NCBI GenBank assembly: GCA_907163375.1
Contig: CAJQUW010007893.1
Coordinates: forward strand, 62,001 to 126,000
Origin: Prostheceraeus crozeri
Taxonomy: Eukaryota > Platyhelminthes > Polycladida > Euryleptidae
Length of the DNA: 64,000 nt
Reading direction: 5' to 3'
Positions 61,966-64,000 of the stretch are shown piece by piece. A model generated the notes under the pieces. That model was given only the letters and a program-made list of their open reading frames with translations. It was not told where the DNA came from and made no database searches. Positions within the stretch are counted from its first letter, which is position 1, and each line of letters begins with the position of its first letter. The translations under genes and the position numbers were made by a program.

Positions 61966-63192
61966 AATCTCTGATATAAATCGTGACAACTGCAACTTTC
62001 TGACCTTTGAACTCAAAAAAATAATTTCTGATCGATTTCTTGATTTTACTTAACGAAAAATGATAAGACGGAATGCTCTTCAATAGCCATAAGTTGGATT
62101 CAGATATCTTTTCAAATTGAATGTTGTGTTCTAGACTGGACATCAGTCAAAGCACAAGTCACACAATTACTGTAGAAGGTCTAATTGCTGATAAATTGCT
62201 GAGAAGGTCTAATAGCGCGATACTGTCTATTAGAAAAACAACAGTCGTAAATTAGATCAAACTTAAACTTGAACCCACAATCCCCAAAGTTTGAACACTC
62301 CACACGGTCACTGCATCGTACGGCTTAATAATGGCAAAATCTTATTATACCATTCAAAGCATGCCATTCCAAGTAACTCATATCATTTTTGTGTCGCATT
62401 CATTTTTATTTTTTGAAGTCATAGAATTCTATTGATTCAGCTCAAGTGGTGTCAATGTCACAGTTGAATGAATCAGATAGGCATCTTTTGTGTGACTTAA
62501 GTCGATGGTCAAGAAAAATGCTTAAGAGTGTGCTAATTACAACACTGAAGCACAGAAGGTTCATATCCGTTGTAAAGAGACTAATGTTCTGATAATGTGC
62601 AGTCAGTGCATTTTGTTGAACTCAGCTATGATTTATGATTACAGTACGTTCTTGCATACGCCCATCTTGCATAAAGTCCATCTTACACGTGACTGAAGGA
62701 AATTGACGAAAAGTGCTAACTTGAAATCACGCAGCCTAATTCAACTTCTTAAGATGACGCAAATTTATCCTCATGATTGTTATTGGCTGTTTGTTTTTTT
62801 GATTAATTTTCGAATTATTGAGTAAAGTTTCATAAATCAGAAAAAATAATGCAGATGAACAAGCTTCGTACTTATAATTTCAATAAGTCATCGCACTCTG
62901 ATTGAAATTTTGTTCTTTACCTGAACAGTTGATGTATGGAAAAACATCATAAGACCGAGAAAAATAAAGAAAAGCATTTCCATTCAAGATGCACACAAAT
63001 AAAACTCTCGTATTTACATGAGGTGAGTCATGATTGAAAGCGAAAATAATCCATAACAAATTTATTAGTATTGACGTAGTTGACCAAGGGATGAGAGAGG
63101 TTAGCCATGTTTGCACCTTTCTTGTTACCTCTCTCGCCGCTTGGTCAGCTAAGTCAATGCAACGGTGAACCTTTCAAGGTACACGGGGAACA

Positions 63193-63609
63193 ATGTCCTA
63201 CATCAACAACCAGATTAAGTATGTTCATACGGAAAGCCATATCAAGTTCATGAAGATCTGGCTACATCAGAAAGTGCTACCCGAGCATGTTCAACACCGA
63301 ATAGAAACAGCTGACTATTGCTGCAACAACAAAGTCGTCAAAAGAAAGCTTCTGTCTTTGGGGATGGAAGTCCTACGAGTAGATACCGTCAGTCTGGAAT
63401 CAAGGCATCGGAGTCTCATCCAAGAAGGTGGCTACCTACAAAGGAACCTGCAGTGCGTGGGAGAAGAGGATAAGAAGTTGTCGGAGTGCGTACTAAACAA
63501 CATGTCGTTGGTGATGCAAACGGAATGCCAAGTGTGTGTACGATCGGTGAAACGCCGCTCTTCCATGTGGCCTAGTTCCATTTATCCCACTCTCATTCTT
63601 TTGCGCTGA
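63193..63609 (+). CDS. Unrecognised 138-codon ORF, 3' end overlapping a SINE
   Basis: The ATG at 63193 opens a frame with less biased base composition than its surroundings. Segments include IKFMKIWLHQKVLPEHVQHR, IETADYCCNNKVVKRKLLSL and LESRHRSLIQEGGYLQRNL. It is charged and has several Cys, with no membrane helix. The last 17 or so codons lie in the SINE at 63558-63728, so the original gene was longer or ended elsewhere. It could be a retroelement or transposon ORF piece or a host exon; I do not recognise it. Confidence 0.3.
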   Translation: MSYINNQIKYVHTESHIKFMKIWLHQKVLPEHVQHRIETADYCCNNKVVKRKLLSLGMEVLRVDTVSLESRHRSLIQEGGYLQRNLQCVGEEDKKLSECVLNNMSLVMQTECQVCVRSVKRRSSMWPSSIYPTLILLR

Positions 63610-63728
63610 GTGTTTAACAAGAATGAAAAGTGTGCCTGTTTTAAAGTCCTAGTTTTGACCCGACCCAGACTTAGAACCAGGTTTCCCAGACGCAGAGCGA
63701 GCACTCTACCACAATGCCACTGTGTCGG
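63558..63728 (-). mobile_element. tRNA-derived SINE
   Basis: Read on the minus strand: GTGGCATTGTGGTAGAGTGC (A-box-like) at the 5' head, then GGTTCTAAGTC (B-box-like, cf. GGTTCGANNCC) about 30 bases on. The tail ends at AATGAGAGTGGGATAAATGG. A second, more diverged copy is at 40698-40868. The two boxes form an internal RNA polymerase III promoter. Confidence 0.65.
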
Positions 63729-64000
63729 TAGCTTGCACCACATCGATTTGTCTTGTCTCATTTTGTACTGTTGCTAACTTGATCAAAGCTGAACTTAATG
63801 TTTGAGTGGTTAGATAACCTCTTTAGCTTTTGTGCATTCTTGTGCATTGTTGAATGTAAAGTCTAATAAATATCAGATGAAAATGAGATCCCCAATTATT
63901 TAGACACAAACATGCGAAATATGAGCAATTAATCAGAAGTAGGATGCAGAAGGAGCATGTACGACATATCCTGTGTGTCATGAAAAAATCGGATTCGGAG

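Larger units (their letters stand above)
60263..64000. other. Region upstream of the first recognised ABCA exon
   Basis: Missing upstream ABCA exons must lie here or beyond the window, since exon 60262-60147 starts mid-codon. I found no minus-strand exon with convincing content. The region holds a mariner-like fossil, a MITE with AAGCC words, an unrecognised plus-strand ORF and a SINE. 61970-63100 shows nothing supported. Confidence 0.5.

Noticed and set aside
62880-63116. First ABCA exon with the N-terminal membrane helix
   Set aside because: The hydrophobic minus-strand stretch does not resemble ABCA N-termini, and no donor/acceptor pair gives the phase needed by exon 60262-60147.
1-64000. 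Bacterial-type features: operons, CRISPR arrays, ribosome binding sites
   Set aside because: The window is clearly metazoan, with spliced host exons; no direct-repeat/spacer array or operon-like gene cluster is present.

Overview
This is an AT-rich animal (metazoan) genomic window. The introns are spliceosomal GT-AG introns, and no bacterial operon structure is present. One host gene on the minus strand fills almost the whole window: an ABC transporter of subfamily A (ABCA). I could read 34 consecutive coding exons from about 60262 down to 222. All 33 exon junctions keep the reading frame, giving about 6.18 kb of coding sequence (roughly 2,059 codons). Both ends are missing: the N-terminus with the first membrane segment lies beyond the high-coordinate end of the model, and most of the second nucleotide-binding domain lies left of position 222. 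Introns are bimodal, with several of only 57-73 bp (for example 52781-52837, 18405-18465, 53619-53682) and others of 1-6.5 kb filled with repeats. The short introns, AT bias and repeat content suggest a marine invertebrate, perhaps a non-vertebrate deuterostome such as a tunicate, hemichordate or echinoderm. I cannot name the species.

Layout in transcription order (right to left): 60262-34071 codes a very long first extracellular domain (at least about 860 residues, ABCA12-like in size) that includes a polybasic furin-like motif RRRKR-S. 27534-22900 codes the membrane segments ending transmembrane domain 1. 19986-17363 codes nucleotide-binding domain 1 with Walker A, signature LSGGK, Walker B and H-loop, plus the following regulatory segment. 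14934-10219 codes the first helix of transmembrane domain 2 and the second extracellular domain. 10145-2444 codes the remaining helices, 1686-1569 a charged linker, and 284-222 the first strand of nucleotide-binding domain 2.

The introns and the right flank are a graveyard of mobile elements. They hold two Penelope-like elements with GIY-YIG ends (56135-58536, and a 3' part at about 31407-32285). Non-LTR retrotransposon pieces lie at 1927-2110, 12439-13740, 16880-17295 and 44400-46905, with probable tails at 16265-16312, 48910-48972 and 53100-53390. There are two copies of a tRNA-derived SINE, a decayed mariner-like transposase (60640-61400), a hAT-like non-autonomous element with a BED finger (about 47715-48505), and a piggyBac-like MITE nested inside another inverted-repeat element (37080-38081). 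A fold-back satellite element sits in TA repeats (32290-33055), and several long hairpins occur.

The most interesting signal is a recurrent small-RNA motif. Hammerhead-ribozyme-like cores (CTGATGA or CTGACGA, a short helix, then GAA, a short palindrome and C/T) occur at four places: both arms of the complete-looking Penelope-like element, just after the GIY-YIG part of the second, and at 3415. Diverged versions may lie in both arms of the 5925-6928 inverted repeat. Hammerheads in Penelope-like elements are an established association, so this is a new instance rather than a new class. I found no convincing wholly new biological system in this window.
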